DNA of 32,835 bases from a virus, in IMG/VR virus record IMGVR_UViG_3300021180_000003, positions 1 to 32,835 of that record, one strand, 5' to 3'. Numbering within the stretch: the stretch's first letter is position 1; every line of letters begins with the position of its first letter. The translations under genes and the position numbers were made by a program. A model generated the notes under the pieces. It made no database searches and had not been told where the DNA came from. It was given only the letters and a program-made list of their open reading frames with translations. Shown in pieces: positions 31,108 through 32,835 of the stretch.

Positions 31108-31115
31108 GATATATT
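31088..31115 (+). promoter_or_regulatory. Promoter P2 before scaffold
   Basis: -35 TTGACA (31088-31093), 16-bp spacer, -10 TATATT (31110-31115). Transcription would start near 31122, about 95 bases upstream of scaffold. The third CCACTTT element lies in the spacer, so the site may be regulated. Confidence 0.65.
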
Positions 31116-31216
31116 TGAGCTACGCAATGCTGCGGGACTTACGCGGTGTCGAAAATACCGTGGGGCTAACGTGAGGCCTATCAAATTCATGGGGCACAAG
31201 ATGCCGAGGAGACGAT

Positions 31217-31957
31217 ATGCAAGATGAAACTCAAGATTCTGGAATGGAAAACAATCCAGATGAAGTTATGGATACATTAGGTGTTGGCGACGACGACCAT
31301 AAGAGTGAACCAGTTCAACCAGCTGAAGATGACTTGCCGGGACATATTAAACAACGATTAGCCCGTCAGGAGAAAAAGCATGCTAAGGAATTAGCTGCTA
31401 TCAGACGCGAAATGGCTGAAAGGATGAATCCTATTCCCTCTCACGGTCAACCAACTGCTCCTTCTGAATCCTACCAAACTGACCATCAAATACAGTTACG
31501 CAATGAAGTCCATAAAGTTCTTCATGAAGAACGTGAACGCGAGAAACAGCGTCATGTTGAAGAACAGTATCAGAAGATGCACCAAGATTTGGGCGCTGCT
31601 GGTCATAAATATGAAGACTTCGAAGATGTCGTAATGGGTGATGACGTGCCATTCACGAGCGCTATTCGTGATGCAGCATTACTAATCCCTGCCGACATGC
31701 GAGCTGATGTTTTATATAAGCTTGGAAAAAACAAAGATGAGTTAAAGCGCATATTGAAGCTCCAACCGTTAGAGCAAGCACAAGAGGTGATTAAGCTTTC
31801 TCACGGTTTGATGGGCGGCGATAGGTCTAGCAGTCACGGTTCGAAGCCATTAAATCCAATGAAAGGCAATCCTTCAGTTAACAACTCTGCTCGCGGCGTA
31901 AATGAAAAGACATCAGTCAGTGAATTACGCAACAGAATGAAGTCAGGTTGGAAATAG
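31217..31957 (+). CDS. Scaffolding protein, P22 gp8-like position
   Basis: 246 residues (P22 gp8 has 303). Acidic N terminus (QDETQDSGMENNPDEVMDT), a highly charged helical middle (LARQEKKHAKELAAIRREMAER, EVHKVLHEEREREKQRH), and a basic C terminus (VSELRNRMKSGWK), the usual layout in which the C-terminal helix-turn-helix binds the coat. Directly between portal and coat genes, as in P22. RBS GAGGAGACGAT. Scaffold guides coat assembly and leaves the mature head. Confidence 0.8.
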   Translation: MQDETQDSGMENNPDEVMDTLGVGDDDHKSEPVQPAEDDLPGHIKQRLARQEKKHAKELAAIRREMAERMNPIPSHGQPTAPSESYQTDHQIQLRNEVHKVLHEEREREKQRHVEEQYQKMHQDLGAAGHKYEDFEDVVMGDDVPFTSAIRDAALLIPADMRADVLYKLGKNKDELKRILKLQPLEQAQEVIKLSHGLMGGDRSSSHGSKPLNPMKGNPSVNNSARGVNEKTSVSELRNRMKSGWK

Positions 31958-32013
31958 CTGAGCTTTAGCGATTCTCAATCTGACAAAAATTAACTTTTTT
32001 GGAGATTGAGAAA

Positions 32014-32835
32014 ATGGCTAATCAGTTTATTAATACCGAGCTCGTCAGTAACACCGCACTTGCAATGTTTGCTAACAACGCTCCCTTCTTGATGACCGGC
32101 TCCCGCATTTACCAAGACGATTTCACCAGTCGTGGTTATAAAATCGGCGATACTCTTCAAGTCCGCAGACAAAATCAATATATCGTTGGCGACGGCTCTA
32201 CAGCTACTCCCCAAGATATTATCGACACCGTTGAAAATATCACTGTAAATCATCAGTATCACACGATGGTTCAGTATACCATTCAAGACTTAAGCTTAAA
32301 CATCCAAGACTTCACCACTAAGTTCATTCAACCTGCGATTCAAAACATCATCACGCAGATGGAAACTGATTTGAGTCGTGCGCTTGAATTAGAAGCTAAC
32401 TTCTATACTGGCACTGCTGGCACCCCCATCAATTCTTTCACCACTGTTGATTTGGCTGGTGCTAAATTACTGGAACAAGGCGTTAACATTGCTAGCGATA
32501 CTTACTTAGCAATGACTGTGCGCGATGGTTCTGCATTGAAAGGCTCCTTATTAAACCAATTCACTCCGGTATTCAACGAAGATATCGTCCGCAGTTCTGC
32601 GATTGGTCATTTGTCCTACTTCGACATTTTCCAATCCCAAAATATCCAACGTCACATTGCTGGCGCAGGACCAACCTTATATCCTGGCGATACTTTGACT
32701 GTAAACGGCGCTGTAGTTTCTGGTAACACCATCGTATTAGCTGGCGCTACTGCAAGCATTACTGATTACTTCTTACCTGGCGATTTGATTTCTATCGCTG
32801 GCGTACAGTCTGTAAACCCAGTAGGCCGCGCATCA
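32014..32835 (+). CDS. Major coat protein, P22 gp5-like, N-terminal part (continues at base 2)
   Basis: 274 codons from ATG (RBS TTGGAGATTGAGAA) to the window end, in frame with the C-terminal part at 2-526; total 406 residues. The N terminus (MANQFINTELVSNTALAMFA, then a loop with RQNQYIVGDGST) and DLSLNIQDFTTKFIQPAIQN match P22 coat-family features, with an N-terminal arm, long helix and the start of the telokin-like inserted domain (from about 200: IAGAGPTLYPGD). Follows scaffold by 56 bases. Confidence 0.88.
   Translation, partial: MANQFINTELVSNTALAMFANNAPFLMTGSRIYQDDFTSRGYKIGDTLQVRRQNQYIVGDGSTATPQDIIDTVENITVNHQYHTMVQYTIQDLSLNIQDFTTKFIQPAIQNIITQMETDLSRALELEANFYTGTAGTPINSFTTVDLAGAKLLEQGVNIASDTYLAMTVRDGSALKGSLLNQFTPVFNEDIVRSSAIGHLSYFDIFQSQNIQRHIAGAGPTLYPGDTLTVNGAVVSGNTIVLAGATASITDYFLPGDLISIAGVQSVNPVGRAS
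32709..32835. repeat. Terminal direct repeat, right copy (assembly overlap)
   Basis: Exact copy of bases 1-127; see the left copy. Removing it closes the circle at 32,708 bp and restores one intact coat gene. Confidence 0.9.

Larger units (their letters stand above)
30771..31216. promoter_or_regulatory. Non-coding control region before scaffold
   Basis: About 445 bases with no credible gene on either strand. From left to right: AT-rich sequence, promoter P1 (about 30980), three CCACTTT elements (31016, 31058, 31100), promoter P2 (31088), then a leader with GC-rich short inverted repeats (for example CGGT...ACCG near 31145-31165). The RBS GAGGAGACGAT for scaffold closes it. It may also hold the packaging (pac) site or origin; nothing in the sequence decides this. 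Confidence 0.6.

Noticed and set aside
31014-31115. CCACTTT elements as a CRISPR array
   Set aside because: Repeats are only 7-17 bases, differ between copies, and overlap promoters; no cas genes.
1-32835. tRNA genes
   Set aside because: No cloverleaf with a CCA-type acceptor and TTCGA/T arm could be recognised in the intergenic regions; a tRNA scan was not run.

Overview
This window is a complete, circularly closed genome of a tailed bacteriophage (Caudoviricetes) with a P22-like, short-tailed virion plan. The last 127 bases (32709-32835) repeat bases 1-127 exactly, so the unique genome is about 32,708 bp and the coat gene crosses the join (406 codons across it). The DNA is AT-rich, nearly every gene is small and translationally coupled (ATGA, TAATG or GTGA junctions), and no tRNA, rRNA, integrase or CI-type repressor is visible. 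The host cannot be named from sequence; DUF551 genes and the P22-like modules make a gammaproteobacterium a reasonable guess only.

Layout. (1) Late structural unit, + strand, from two promoters near 30980 and 31088 across the join to a terminator near 14050: scaffold, coat, head-tail adaptor (gp4-like), gp10-like tail protein, three DNA-ejection proteins in P22 order (gp7, gp20, gp16 positions), then a long set of tail-fibre and virion-surface genes (7148-14016). (2) Leftward early unit, 16410-14033: unknown genes, a probable single-strand annealing recombinase, and three micro-membrane proteins not reported by ordinary length cut-offs. (3) Rightward early unit, 16554-18678: small genes, a Cro-like regulator, and O-like and P-like replication proteins. 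(4) Leftward unit, 21931-18679: fourteen tiny accessory genes including three DUF551 paralogues and a possible anti-defence protein. (5) Rightward unit, 22077-30770: VRR-NUC nuclease, small membrane proteins, a holin/endolysin cassette, terminase small and large subunits and portal, ending in terminators.

Control. Three copies of a 17-bp element (GTACACnnnAAGTCAAC) lie at the two divergent control regions, each forming the -35 and spacer of a leftward promoter, which suggests one regulator co-ordinating units 2, 3 and 4. Between portal and scaffold lies a 590-bp non-coding segment with two terminators, two TTGACA promoters and three CCACTTT elements spaced exactly 42 bp apart.

The most unusual items are the 42-bp phased elements, the shared promoter-operator motif, a tail-fibre-like protein that carries a Sec signal peptide, and the many micro-ORFs (24-59 codons) that fit exactly between larger genes.
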